In this document: positions 26,301 through 33,779 of the stretch, piece after piece
Layout: every line of letters starts with the position of its first letter
How positions within the stretch are numbered: the stretch's first letter is position 1
Assembly: GCA_963725425.1 (NCBI GenBank)
Contig: CAVRYJ010000031.1
Coordinates: forward strand, 372,001-436,000
Length of the DNA: 64,000 bases
Direction: 5' to 3'
DNA from: Clostridium_I sp963725425
GTDB lineage: Bacteria; Bacillota; Clostridia; Clostridiales; Clostridiaceae
Position numbers and translations under genes: made by a program
Notes under the pieces: model-generated
The model's input: only the letters and a program-made list of their open reading frames with translations
What the model was told of the DNA's origin: nothing
The model's database searches: none

Positions 26301-26985
26301 TATCAGCAAAAGCTTCTAAAGTCTGACCTGAAAGAATTCTTCCACTCTTGCCAGAAATAGTTCCTGATATTATAATAGGTAGCTTTTTCCCCTTTTTACG
26401 AAATGCATTTTTCGCTCCAAATAAGGCCGCCCTTGCGTTTAATGCATCAAATATAGTTTCAATTAATAGAAGGTCAACATTTCCATCTATAAGTCCCTCA
26501 ATTTGTTCCCCATAAGCCTCTGCAAGTTCATCAAAACTAGTATTTCTAAAACCAGGATTTTCAACATCTGGCGAAAGTGATGCAGTTTTATTAGTAGGTC
26601 CAATAGCCCCAGCTACAAAACGAGGTTTATCTTTATTTTTCTCAGTATATTTATCCGCTACCTCTCTAGCTATCCTTGCTCCATTATAATTTATTTCATA
26701 TATTTTTCCTGCCATATTATAATCACTTTGAGAGATTCTGCTTCCGTTAAAGGTATTGGTTTCAATTATATCTGCACCTGCTTCCAAATATTTCTCATGA
26801 ATATTTCTAACTATCTCAGGACTAGTAATATTTAAAATATCATTATTTCCTTTTTGATTAATGGAGCAGTTACAATGCCCACTATATTGTTCTTCACTTA
26901 ATTTATAATCTTGGATACAAGTTCCCATTGCCCCATCAAGTACTAGTATCCTATTTTTCAATAAATCCTTTATGTCATAATTCAT
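23323..26985 (-). CDS. metH: B12-dependent methionine synthase
   Basis: This full-length MetH (1220 residues) transfers the methyl group of 5-methyl-THF to homocysteine via cobalamin. In order it has the homocysteine domain (about 1-325, zinc cysteines in GLNCSFGAKE and VGGCCGTTPEH), the pterin domain (about 340-620, VNIGERTNVAGS), the cobalamin domain (about 640-880, DVHDIGKNIVSVVL with the lower ligand His) and the SAM reactivation domain (about 890-1215, RPAFGYPSLRDH). I chose ATG 26985, with AAAGGGGG upstream, rather than the TTG at 26991. The last four residues are encoded by a heptamer repeat. A SAM-I riboswitch controls it. Confidence 0.97.
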   Translation of the reverse strand: MNYDIKDLLKNRILVLDGAMGTCIQDYKLSEEQYSGHCNCSINQKGNNDILNITSPEIVRNIHEKYLEAGADIIETNTFNGSRISQSDYNMAGKIYEINYNGARIAREVADKYTEKNKDKPRFVAGAIGPTNKTASLSPDVENPGFRNTSFDELAEAYGEQIEGLIDGNVDLLLIETIFDALNARAALFGAKNAFRKKGKKLPIIISGTISGKSGRILSGQTLEAFADTMVDEDIIGIGLNCSFGAKELIPFIKYLSKTQNRYVTFYPNAGLPNSFGEYDELPKTTAKLVKELAIEGHLNIVGGCCGTTPEHIKAISDAVEHIRPRKVPSIKIETIYCGLESQKISKENMFVNIGERTNVAGSAKFARLIREKKYEEALSVAKGQVENGAQIIDINFDDALIDAEEEMDNFLKLVASEPEISKVPVMIDSSKFQVIIAGLKALQGKAIVNSISLKSGEEDFIKKANLIKKFGAGVVVMAFDEKGQADTYEKKINICKRAYDILVNKVKFPPENIIFDPNILAIATGIEEHNNYAVDYISATKWIKENLPYVKVSGGVSNLSFSFRGNNVIREAMHSAFLYHAIKAGMDMGIVNAGMIQIYDEIDKELLEKVENVILNTHPLAAEELLEFAENYQASAKKVDQDKNLWRNEDCKYRLKHAVIKGITEFIQEDVEEARGQYDSALQIIEEPLMDGMKVVGELFGEGKMFLPQVVKSARVMKRAVECLSPYIEEEKGGLSSSVGKVVFATVKGDVHDIGKNIVSVVLSCNNFEVIDLGVMVPTEVILETAKRENADIIALSGLITPSLEEMANVAEEMEKQGFDIPLMVGGATTSKTHTALKIEPMYSKGVVHTTDASKAVEAAKLLLNKDKKSGYLEQIKEEYRGIRENYSRFPRKFVSLEYARENGLNKDWDNTHISKPNFLGMKKLLNFPIARLRKYIDWSFFFIAWDMGMVYPRIMEDPKFGEEARKLFEDANEMLDIIENNNILTANGAFGIFQASGVGDNIEIYNNSKAITFNLLREQESKKENIYRCLSDYVAPKSSGVKDYLGGFITTVGIGAKEYADKLKMSGDDYGAAMVIILADRLAEAFAEYLHLEIRKKYWGYAPSEDLEPPELFKGKYRGIRPAFGYPSLRDHAEKVKLFKLLDEKGELKINLTENYMMSPVASTCGLYFGSEDAKYFDINKIDDQQFEDYYKRNGKDETELEKMFNTIHDKTLKTSDK

Positions 26986-27035
26986 AAACAATTAGCCCCC
27001 TTTAAATATAAGTTTCACTTTATTGCATAAAAAAA

Positions 27036-27059
27036 GCCGCCCTTCGTAAGAAAAGCAGC
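27036..27059 (-). terminator. SAM riboswitch terminator of metH
   Basis: GCTGCTTTTCTTACGAAG and GGCGGC form a stem on the minus strand, followed by TTTTTTTA. It lies between the SAM aptamer and the metH start and is the OFF hairpin. Confidence 0.85.
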
Positions 27060-27082
27060 GTACATTTATAATTCGCTCCTTT

Positions 27083-27190
27083 CTTATCTTTCAGAAATTT
27101 ATTTTCTGCAGGACTTAACACCATTGCATTCGAATGAGAACGCCGGTTGTTGGGTTTCATAGGGCCAGTCCCTCCACCTCTCTTGATAAG
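27083..27190 (-). promoter_or_regulatory. SAM-I (S-box) riboswitch
   Basis: Read on the minus strand the leader shows the S-box core: CTTATCAAGAGAGGTGGAGG, GACTGGCCCTATGAAACCC, AACAACCGGC, then GGTGTTAAGTCCTGCAGAA and the closing AGATAAG. Each conserved block is present. SAM binding should form the downstream terminator and lower metH transcription. Confidence 0.97.
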
Positions 27191-27228
27191 AACAAGATTT
27201 ATTCAATTTTATTTCACTTTACACATAG

Positions 27229-27257
27229 ATTTTAAACATTATAAACATAATTGTCAA
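27229..27257 (-). promoter_or_regulatory. Promoter of metH
   Basis: TTGACA and TAAAAT spaced by 17 bases lie about 40 bases upstream of the SAM aptamer on the minus strand. Confidence 0.75.
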
Positions 27258-27425
27258 TATATTTTTTAGAGGTGCACTTGTGATTGGAAAGTTGTAATAA
27301 CCAAACCAACTTTCAAAAGCATTCGCACAAAACTTGGAACTACTACAGATCAAACATTATGAGAAGTAATAGAATAATTATTTTTATTTGTGCTAATAAT
27401 AATTTTATAAAGGGAGGTGCTTTTT

Positions 27426-27584
27426 ATGAAGCATAATGACAGTATAGGTTGTTCAGTAAATGAATGTGAATATCATTGCAAAGAAGATAATTTTTGTACG
27501 TTAAACAAAATTGAAGTTGTAAAACATGAAAGTGTTGCAAAAACACCAGAATGTACAGACTGCGGAAGTTTTAAAACAGTATAA
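27426..27584 (+). CDS. DUF1540 domain small cysteine-rich protein
   Basis: This 52-residue protein (MKHNDSIGCSVNECEYHCKE...) has the DUF1540 pattern of paired cysteines: GCSVNECEYHC, NFC and TPECTDCGSF. It is a single, short, probably metal-binding module found in spore formers and sometimes linked to sporulation or spores. A strong ribosome site (AAAGGGAGGTG) precedes the ATG. A hairpin terminator follows at once, so it is monocistronic. Confidence 0.9.
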   Translation: MKHNDSIGCSVNECEYHCKEDNFCTLNKIEVVKHESVAKTPECTDCGSFKTV

Positions 27585-27605
27585 TAATATGAAGCTACTT
27601 AAAAA

Positions 27606-27635
27606 TCGCTCGTGAAAACACGGGTGATTTTTTAT
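27606..27635 (+). terminator. Terminator after the DUF1540 gene
   Basis: AAATCGCTCGTG and CACGGGTGATTT form a stem with an AAAA loop followed by TTTTA. Confidence 0.88.
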
Positions 27636-27786
27636 CGTAAGGTTATGCAATAGCATTTCCATTTATGTATAAATGGGCATTTCTATTATGTACTATATTA
27701 CAAATATGCGTATGGAATCAGCAAAAGACTTATTATTACAAACTAGCTTACTATCTCAGTGAATTGCAAAGTTTATCAATAATCAA

Positions 27787-27817
27787 TGAATAAAAGTAAA
27801 GATAATTTGTTAAACTA
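27787..27817 (+). promoter_or_regulatory. Possible forespore (sigma-G-like) promoter
   Basis: TGAATA, 18 bases, then TAAACTA lie 43 bases upstream of the first gene of the spoVA-like operon. This resembles the SigF/SigG forespore consensus (GNATR and CATNNTA type) only in part, so it is tentative. The rest of the 276-base gap before 27861 has nothing else I can name. Confidence 0.35.
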
Positions 27818-27860
27818 TGTGATGAAGATCTTCCACGAAAAAATAAGGAGGTAATTTTAT

Positions 27861-28067
27861 ATGACTGTAAGTTCTCAGGTAAAACAAACATTAGCAAGTA
27901 TAAGGGGAAGCCAAAGCACTTTAAATATATATTCACTACAAGAAAGAGATAAAGAAGCCAAGAATGCCTATATGGAATCCCTATATGTAACAGACAAAAT
28001 TATAAAAGACCTGGAAAAGCGAATAGGAACTTTAGAATTTGAGGAACCACAATATAAAGGTAATTAA
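27861..28067 (+). CDS. DUF1657 domain protein
   Basis: This 68-residue protein (MTVSSQVKQTLASIRGSQSTL...) belongs to DUF1657, short helical proteins found almost only in spoVA-type spore operons. It ends with the family tail EEPQYKGN. A strong ribosome site AAGGAGG precedes the ATG. It is the first gene of the operon; a second DUF1657 protein (30846) closes it, with the same EPQY ending. Confidence 0.92.
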   Translation: MTVSSQVKQTLASIRGSQSTLNIYSLQERDKEAKNAYMESLYVTDKIIKDLEKRIGTLEFEEPQYKGN

Positions 28068-28080
28068 GAGAGGAAAAGCG

Positions 28081-28941
28081 ATGAATATTGGGTTAATAAT
28101 ATTTTTGAGGTCAATATTTTTATTTTTTTTTACTTTAGCTTTAACAAAAATTATGGTAAAACGAAACATATCTAAGATATCACCTTTTGATTTTATCAGC
28201 TATGTAGTTATGTCCATTATAGTTTCTTTAATTTCATTAAACATCATTACAAATTTCTTTCTTGGATTCATTGCCTTAGTAGTTTGGAGTTTACTTCCCA
28301 TTGCATTAGATTATATATGTATGAAAAGTAAATGGGCACATGATGTGATTATGGGAAAAAATAGAATGTTAATAAAGAATGGTAAGGTTATGGAAGATAA
28401 TTTAAGTAAGGTGAACTTTACAGGTGAGGAACTTTTAAAGGAATTACGTTCTAAAAATGTATTTAATTTAGCTGATGTTGAATTTGCAATAATGGAGACA
28501 TCAGGAGATATTAATATTGGTTTAAAATCTGATAAAAATCCTATTACAGCTCATGATTTAGGAATAAAAATCTCACCTAAACCAGAGTCGCAAACAGTAA
28601 TATTGGATGGTAATATTGTAGACGAAGGTCTAACTAATATAGGATTGAACCAAAGCTGGATTAAAGCTCAATTGGAGAGTACAGGGGTTTCACTAAAAAA
28701 TGTTTTTATTGGCCAAGTAGATTCTTCAGGTGATTTATATTTAGATCTTTTTGACGATAATATTGAAATTCCACAGCCAAAAGTTAAAGAACTACTCTAT
28801 GCCAATTTACAAAAAAGCCAGGCTGATTTCATGTCTTTTGCCTTACAAACAGAAAATACAGAAGCAAAATCTATGTATCTACATAATGAAAAGGAGTTAA
28901 AGCAAGTGATTAAAAAGTTAGAACCATATTTATTACGTTAG
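28081..28941 (+). CDS. DUF421 (YetF-type) membrane protein
   Basis: This 286-residue protein has three N-terminal membrane helices (about residues 3-80) and a soluble DUF421/YetF region (ISPFDFISYVVMSIIVSLI, MLIKNGKVMEDNLSKV, FADVEFAIMETSGDINI-like). The C-terminal 70 residues (KVKELLYANLQKSQADFMSFALQTENTEAKSMYLHNEKEL) resemble the neighbouring DUF1657 proteins, so this is a DUF421-DUF1657 fusion. I chose ATG 28081, which has AGAGGAAAAG before it. The same fusion occurs in spoVA2mob operons, where it contributes to spore heat resistance. Confidence 0.9.
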   Translation: MNIGLIIFLRSIFLFFFTLALTKIMVKRNISKISPFDFISYVVMSIIVSLISLNIITNFFLGFIALVVWSLLPIALDYICMKSKWAHDVIMGKNRMLIKNGKVMEDNLSKVNFTGEELLKELRSKNVFNLADVEFAIMETSGDINIGLKSDKNPITAHDLGIKISPKPESQTVILDGNIVDEGLTNIGLNQSWIKAQLESTGVSLKNVFIGQVDSSGDLYLDLFDDNIEIPQPKVKELLYANLQKSQADFMSFALQTENTEAKSMYLHNEKELKQVIKKLEPYLLR

Positions 28942-28952
28942 AAGGTGATAGA

Positions 28953-29432
28953 ATGTCTGATAAAAAGAACAAGAAACTAACTCCTACTCAGCAGAAATAC
29001 CAAAAACTTCACCAAGAAATAGAACCTAAAAGACCTATTCTAATTAATTGCATTAGAGCTTTCTTTGTAGGTGGACTAATATGTACCATAGGTCAAATGT
29101 TTCAGTGGATATTTATTACTTATTTCAATTTTGATGAAAAAACAGTAGGAAATCCTACCTCAGCAGTATTGATTATAATTTCAGTTTTACTTACTGGACT
29201 CGGTATTTATGATCATATTGCTCAATGGGCTGGAGCAGGCACTTCTATTCCAGTTACTGGTTTTGCTAACTCAATAGCTGCTGCCGCTATTGAACACCGA
29301 AGTGAAGGATATGTGCTAGGAACAGGTGGAAATATGTTCAAATTAGCTGGTTCAGTTATTGCTATTGGCACTTTTTCAGCGTTTATAGTTGCAATTATAA
29401 AAATCACCTTAACATGGTTAGGAGGGTTGTAA
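28953..29432 (+). CDS. spoVAC: Stage V sporulation protein AC
   Basis: This 159-residue protein is SpoVAC, a mechanosensitive membrane part of the channel that moves dipicolinic acid into the forespore and out again on germination. It has four helices and the typical QQKYQKLHQEIEPKRPILINCIRAFFVGG start. A ribosome site GAAGGTGATAG precedes the ATG. It is followed without gap by spoVAD. Confidence 0.95.
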   Translation: MSDKKNKKLTPTQQKYQKLHQEIEPKRPILINCIRAFFVGGLICTIGQMFQWIFITYFNFDEKTVGNPTSAVLIIISVLLTGLGIYDHIAQWAGAGTSIPVTGFANSIAAAAIEHRSEGYVLGTGGNMFKLAGSVIAIGTFSAFIVAIIKITLTWLGGL

Positions 29433-30434
29433 TTGATAAAAGGACATCAATCATGGATTTTTAATTCTGAACCTGTAATAATTTCATCTGCTGCTGTAGG
29501 TGGCCCATTTGAAGCTAAAGGTCCCTTAGCTGAAGACTTTGATATACTTCATGATGACATCTGGCTAGGGCAGGATAGCTTTGAAAAGGCAGAAAGAGTT
29601 TTCTTAGAACATGCTTGTGAGAGAGCTATTAAAAAGGCTGATATGAAAAAAGAAGATATTCAATTTTTCATAAGTGGTGACCTAATAAATCAGATTGTTC
29701 CCAGTAGTTTTACTGCTCGGACTCTTGGAATCCCATATTTAGGTGTTTTTGGTGCATGTTCTAGCTCTATGGAAGGTTTAGCATTAGCGTCATTAATGAT
29801 AGAAAGTAAATCAGCCAATTATGTAATTGCGGCTGCTTCTAGCCATAATGCTGCTTCAGAAAAGCAATTTAGATATCCTACAGAATATGGTGCCCAGAAA
29901 CCACCCACTGCTCAGTGGACTGTAACTGGTGCGGGGGCAGCGGTAGTAGGTGTAAAAGGTAATGGACCTAGAGTCACTTCTGCTACTATAGGAAGGGTAA
30001 TAGACATGGGCGTTTCTGACCCATTTAATATGGGCGCAGCTATGGCCCCTGCCGCTGTTGACACTATTGAAGCTCACTTTAGGGATTTAAATATTGACCC
30101 ATCATACTATGACATCATTGCTACTGGTGACTTAGGTAGAGTAGGCCATAAAATAGCTTCCACTTTATTAAGTAAACATGGATTAAAAATACCACCAGCT
30201 CAATTTACAGACTGTGGACTATTGATATATAAAGAAGATCAACCTGTTTTTTCAGGAGGTAGTGGTTGTGGTTGTTCTGCTACTGTAACTTATGGGCATT
30301 TTCTCAATCGTATGAAAAAGGGAGATTTAAAAAGAATATTAATCGTTGCAACTGGTGCATTACTTTCTCCGATGTCATACCAACAAAAGGAAACTATACC
30401 CTGTATTGCTCATGCAGTATCCATGGAGATATAA
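29433..30434 (+). CDS. spoVAD: Stage V sporulation protein AD
   Basis: This 333-residue protein has the thiolase-like fold of SpoVAD, which binds dipicolinic acid at the spore inner membrane. It has FGACSSSMEGLALASLMIE and GATGDLGRVGHK-like segments (IATGDLGRVGHKIA), and the C-terminal SGGSGCGCSATVTYGHF. The start is TTG at 29433, directly after the spoVAC stop (TAATTG) with AGGAGGG upstream. Confidence 0.95.
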   Translation: MIKGHQSWIFNSEPVIISSAAVGGPFEAKGPLAEDFDILHDDIWLGQDSFEKAERVFLEHACERAIKKADMKKEDIQFFISGDLINQIVPSSFTARTLGIPYLGVFGACSSSMEGLALASLMIESKSANYVIAAASSHNAASEKQFRYPTEYGAQKPPTAQWTVTGAGAAVVGVKGNGPRVTSATIGRVIDMGVSDPFNMGAAMAPAAVDTIEAHFRDLNIDPSYYDIIATGDLGRVGHKIASTLLSKHGLKIPPAQFTDCGLLIYKEDQPVFSGGSGCGCSATVTYGHFLNRMKKGDLKRILIVATGALLSPMSYQQKETIPCIAHAVSMEI

Positions 30435-30452
30435 GAGAGGTGTTAATATACT

Positions 30453-30806
30453 ATGGAAAAATTTATTTGGGCCTTCTTAATAGGTGGTTTAATATGTGTT
30501 ATTGGGCAACTTATGATGGATGTATTTAAGCTTACTCCTGCTCATACTACATGTACATTAGTTGTACTCGGAACTATTTTAGGAGGACTTGGTCTATATG
30601 ATCCTCTAGTGAAATTTGCAGGAGCCGGTGCATCCATACCCATAAGCAGTTTTGGGAATTCCTTAGTAAAAGGTGCATTGGTTGAGGCCCAAACATATGG
30701 AATTATTGGTGTACTGACTGGTATTTTTGAGATAACTAGCGCAGGTATCTCTTCTGCAATAATTTTTGGATTTATGGCAGCTTTGATATTTAAACCCAAA
30801 GGTTAA
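30453..30806 (+). CDS. spoVAE: Stage V sporulation protein AE (AEb type)
   Basis: This 117-residue membrane protein with four helices matches SpoVAEb. It starts MEKFIWAFLIGGLICVIGQL and contains GLYDPLVKFAGAGASIPISSFGNSLVKGAL, which is paralogous to the GIYDHIAQWAGAGTSIPVTGFANS stretch of SpoVAC. It is part of the dipicolinic acid channel. A ribosome site AGAGAGGTG lies upstream. Confidence 0.95.
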   Translation: MEKFIWAFLIGGLICVIGQLMMDVFKLTPAHTTCTLVVLGTILGGLGLYDPLVKFAGAGASIPISSFGNSLVKGALVEAQTYGIIGVLTGIFEITSAGISSAIIFGFMAALIFKPKG

Positions 30807-30845
30807 ATATCAAATGGATTTTCAATCTTAAAGGAGGTGATTATA

Positions 30846-31049
30846 ATGACCGTAGGAACTCAAATGCAACAAGCTATCGCAGGAGTGCAAAGTGCAGCTG
30901 CTACAATGAAAACTTTTGCCTTAGAAACTGAAGATAAAGAATCAAAGGCACAATTTCAGCAACTATCAGAGCAACTTGATAATGCCCTTTGTACTTTAAA
31001 AGGAAGACAACAATATATAGAAAAACAAGAGCCACAATATAGGCAATAA
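30846..31049 (+). CDS. DUF1657 domain protein
   Basis: This is the second DUF1657 protein (67 residues, MTVGTQMQQAIAGVQSAAAT...), ending EKQEPQYRQ. I chose ATG 30846 with AAAGGAGGTG at normal spacing, not the earlier GTG. It closes the spore operon. The last named gene is followed by a weak hairpin (CTCTAG...CTAGAG at 31127-31146) and then by the IS66 element. Confidence 0.9.
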   Translation: MTVGTQMQQAIAGVQSAAATMKTFALETEDKESKAQFQQLSEQLDNALCTLKGRQQYIEKQEPQYRQ

Positions 31050-31251
31050 TAAGCTCTATTTAATTTTGTGTTTCTTATTTTGCCATCAACCACACTTCTT
31101 TCATGAATAATTATATGGTAAAGTACTCTAGTAAAATCCCTAGAGGCTTTTCCATTTATATTACAAGAAAATTCAAGCTTAAAAAATCATCCTCTTGACT
31201 TGTTATTATGATATTTTAAAAGGAGTTAACTTACAATTTTTACAAATAAAA

Positions 31252-31259
31252 AAAGAAGA
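31252..31259. repeat. Target site duplication of the IS66-type element, left
   Basis: AAAGAAGA here is repeated at 33018-33025 directly outside the other IS end. Eight bases is the length typical for IS66 elements. Confidence 0.9.
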
Positions 31260-31307
31260 GTAACTATTCAGCTACTGTTTTGTATAAGATATATGTGTGC
31301 TCAAAAA

Positions 31308-31348
31308 ACGTACTACCCTCAAATATTTTGTGTATTTGAGGGTAGTAC
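31308..31348. terminator. Perfect hairpin inside the IS66 element
   Basis: GTACTACCCTCAAATA and TATTTGAGGGTAGTAC form a perfect 16-base stem with a 7-base loop near the left IS end. A second hairpin (AAAGAGGTG...CACCTCTTT, 31375-31395) overlaps the transposase stop. Such structures can protect an IS from outside transcription. Confidence 0.7.
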
Positions 31349-31384
31349 GATGATATTAATTTTATGCACACTAAAAAGAGGTGA

Positions 31385-32881
31385 TTACACCTCTTTTATC
31401 GGAGCTTTTAAATCTGAAGTTGGGTCTATTGGATTTGCTGTAAATACTGATTTTATACAGTCTAAAGCATTATTACCTTGTTTTCTTACAGTAGATACAT
31501 ATCCCCTAATTCTAGTGAAAGCACTTGCTCCTGCTGGACTTCTAAAAGTTCCAGAAATTTTTTGTTTCACCTTAGCCATGCGTAAATCTCGTTCCGCTTG
31601 GTTATTGTCAAAGGGAATATCAAAATCATACATGAAGGCAAGAACTTGATTTTTATATCCACATAATCTATTAAGTAAATTAAGACTTACACTCCTTTTT
31701 ACCTTCTTCTGAGAGTATAATTCAATATTTTTAGAATAGTCTTCATCAAAACCTGCGTTAAGTATTTTATCATACTTTACTTCAAAATCTTGAAGTTTAT
31801 TTATAGGTAAAGCATGATAATTGTTGAAGATTAAGTCTACTTCACGCTTAATTTCAATTAACAAATCTTTCATTGGCTTTGCCCATTCTTGATTTTGTAG
31901 CTCGGTTATAGCATTAAGTTCCCTTAATATATGAGCATTGCATAGGGCATGACTACAGTTGGTGTATTTATTATATGTTTTAAAACCATCATGTACTGCC
32001 GTACCAGTGAATTTTGAGAGTATTCCAATTTCATCAGTTGCTTCTTTACCTCGTTTTTCATGACATGCATAGAAAGTAAGGTTTTCATTTGAAGCAACGT
32101 GAAGCCATTTACGCTTTTTCTCTACATACATACCAGTCTCATCAAAGTGAACAGCACCAGTAGATGAGATAACACTATTTTTAATATTATCCTCTATAGG
32201 CTGTAATTTTTCATAACAGCTTTCATTAAATGTAACTATACTTCCTTGGCTCAGATGATGGTTAAATAAATCTTCAATAAGTTCAGCACTTCTTTTATAT
32301 GGAATTAGCTGATATTGTGTTAAATAAACAGCTATAGCCTTTAACTTTTCACCATATTGAACTGTATTTACAATTCCATCAGGGAACCTAGCTGTATTTT
32401 TACATTTGCATTGTGGACATATTTTTACTTCTGCTCTATGCTCTGTAGTTTTAGCTTTTATTTCAGGTATATCTATAACTTGGCGAACAATATATCTTTC
32501 AAGCGATGTATCTTTTAAAGATGCTCCGCATTCAATACATTTTTCTAGACTATGAATTTTAATTTCATCAGGATTGTCATTTATACTCAAGGTTGACCCT
32601 TCATGACCTTCCTGACCGCCAGGTCGTTTACCTGATTTAGTCCTTAAACTCTTAGTTTTCTTTTTAAATCCATCTGATGATGGTGGCTTACTGCTGTTAT
32701 TACTATTTTTATTTAATTGACTTTCTAATGACTTAACACGCTCGTTTAAAGCCATATTATCTTTAGAAAGTGATCCTACTTGAGAATTTAGTGTATTAAT
32801 TTCATTTGATAATTTGCTAATAGCACTTATAACTTGAGATATACCTTGGTTGTAAATCTCAACAATATGGCTTTCAGTCAC
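31385..32881 (-). CDS. IS66-family transposase (TnpC)
   Basis: The 498-residue transposase has a coiled-coil/leucine zipper N-terminus (about 10-65), the KPPSSDGF motif, a zinc finger (CIECGASL...CPQCKC), then the DDE core with VHFDETG, HDGFKTY and a C-terminal NNQAERDLRMAKVKQK around the catalytic Glu. It looks intact. The start ATG has GGTGGTGACAC upstream, a modest site. Confidence 0.94.
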   Translation of the reverse strand: MTESHIVEIYNQGISQVISAISKLSNEINTLNSQVGSLSKDNMALNERVKSLESQLNKNSNNSSKPPSSDGFKKKTKSLRTKSGKRPGGQEGHEGSTLSINDNPDEIKIHSLEKCIECGASLKDTSLERYIVRQVIDIPEIKAKTTEHRAEVKICPQCKCKNTARFPDGIVNTVQYGEKLKAIAVYLTQYQLIPYKRSAELIEDLFNHHLSQGSIVTFNESCYEKLQPIEDNIKNSVISSTGAVHFDETGMYVEKKRKWLHVASNENLTFYACHEKRGKEATDEIGILSKFTGTAVHDGFKTYNKYTNCSHALCNAHILRELNAITELQNQEWAKPMKDLLIEIKREVDLIFNNYHALPINKLQDFEVKYDKILNAGFDEDYSKNIELYSQKKVKRSVSLNLLNRLCGYKNQVLAFMYDFDIPFDNNQAERDLRMAKVKQKISGTFRSPAGASAFTRIRGYVSTVRKQGNNALDCIKSVFTANPIDPTSDLKAPIKEV

Positions 32882-33017
32882 GATGTGTCACCACCTTATC
32901 ATTAGTTTTTGCAAGATAGGATTTATAATACCAAAAATTAATGATAAATGGAAGAGTTTTTTTTAATAAATTAATAATATCACTAAATTCAATTTATTTT
33001 AATAGCTGAATAGTTAC

Positions 33018-33025
33018 AAAGAAGA
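33018..33025. repeat. Target site duplication of the IS66-type element, right
   Basis: AAAGAAGA matches the left duplication at 31252-31259. It lies 47 bases after the dhuI stop codon. Confidence 0.9.
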
Positions 33026-33072
33026 ATTAGATTAAGAAACCTTACTTCTAGTTCTTCCATATTCACTGTATA

Positions 33073-33714
33073 TTATTTTGCTAATATACTTGTAATTGCT
33101 TCTTTGATTTTTTCACATTTACAATTAGCAAAGAAATATTCCTTGAATTTTTCTCCACTTATAGCTCCCTTTAATAAATCTTGATCTAATTCTTTTAAAA
33201 TTGTTATCATATCTTTATGTGTTACTTTATTAACTTCATCTAATATCTTTTTATTTCTTTGTTCAGGAACAACTCTTTCAGCCGGATATCCTTGACCACT
33301 TTCCCCTTGAAATAACCTTCCGAAAATATCTTCTAAATTTAATTCTGCTCCCCAGCCAAATCCTTTTGCAAAAGGCATTGCTATTGCATTTCCATCATTA
33401 ATTTGTGCAAACATATATGCATCTGAAGGATCTTCTACATGACCACATATAACACCAGGGAATGAATTACATGCTAGCATTGCTCCTTCTCCTGTACCAC
33501 ATCCAGTTACTACATAATCAGCCGCTCCTGAATTTAATAAAATAGCTGCTAAAATACCATTTTGAACATATGTTAATTGTGCATCATCCTCTGCACTATA
33601 CATTCCATAATTAAATACTTCATGTCCTTTTGTTTCTACTACTTTCTTTAATGTTTCGTATATGATTCCATTTTTTGCTGCTTGGCTATTTTCGTTAATT
33701 AAGGCAATTTTCAC
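33073..33714 (-). CDS. dhuI: DhuI-type 4-deoxy-L-threo-5-hexosulose-uronate isomerase (RpiB/LacAB family)
   Basis: This 213-residue protein belongs to the RpiB/LacAB fold but to the long branch of streptococcal DhuI, which isomerises the unsaturated uronate released from glycosaminoglycans or pectin. It starts VKIALINENSQAAKNGIIYE, then has VVTGCGTGEGAMLACNSFPGV (Cys in the catalytic position) and KGFGWGAELNLEDIF, and ends with a Cys-rich KEYFFANCKCEKI. I chose GTG 33714 since GGGAGGG lies before it. That site is supplied by a 49-base repeat. Its position behind kduD supports the role. Confidence 0.85.
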   Translation of the reverse strand: MKIALINENSQAAKNGIIYETLKKVVETKGHEVFNYGMYSAEDDAQLTYVQNGILAAILLNSGAADYVVTGCGTGEGAMLACNSFPGVICGHVEDPSDAYMFAQINDGNAIAMPFAKGFGWGAELNLEDIFGRLFQGESGQGYPAERVVPEQRNKKILDEVNKVTHKDMITILKELDQDLLKGAISGEKFKEYFFANCKCEKIKEAITSILAK

Positions 33715-33721
33715 TTTCTTT

Positions 33722-33779
33722 CCCTCCCTTGAAATCCTCATACTGCCCTAAATAATCATTTAGATTATTTAGCTCCCTA
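33722..33779 (-). repeat. Third copy of the 49-base repeat carrying a ribosome site
   Basis: Between kduD and dhuI lies a copy of the repeat found twice between purN and purH. Minus strand: TAGGGAGCTAAATAATC, the palindrome ATGATTATTT, GGGCAGTATGAGGATT, TCAAGGGAGGG. It provides the ribosome site for dhuI, as the other copies do for purH. Confidence 0.85.

Larger units (their letters stand above)
31260..33017 (-). mobile_element. Complete IS66-family element with target duplication
   Basis: The element is 1758 bases long. Its ends are perfect 15-base inverted repeats (GTAACTATTCAGCTA at 31260-31274, reverse complement at 33003-33017). An 8-base duplication AAAGAAGA flanks it. It holds a single transposase gene without tnpA and tnpB, the short ISBst12-like layout. 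The left end contains two hairpins: 31308-31348 (GTACTACCCTCAAATA stem) and 31374-31396 at the transposase stop. Confidence 0.95.

Noticed and set aside
26986..26991. TTG start six bases before the metH ATG
   Set aside because: The ATG at 26985 has a better distance to AAAGGGGG and fits the family start.
30266..30529. Open frame overlapping spoVAD and spoVAE in another frame
   Set aside because: It is a shadow of two well-supported genes and contains no family motif.
31127..31153. CTCTAG...CTAGAG hairpin after the spore operon considered as a firm terminator
   Set aside because: The stem is only six to seven bases and the T-run is short, so I mention it only in passing.
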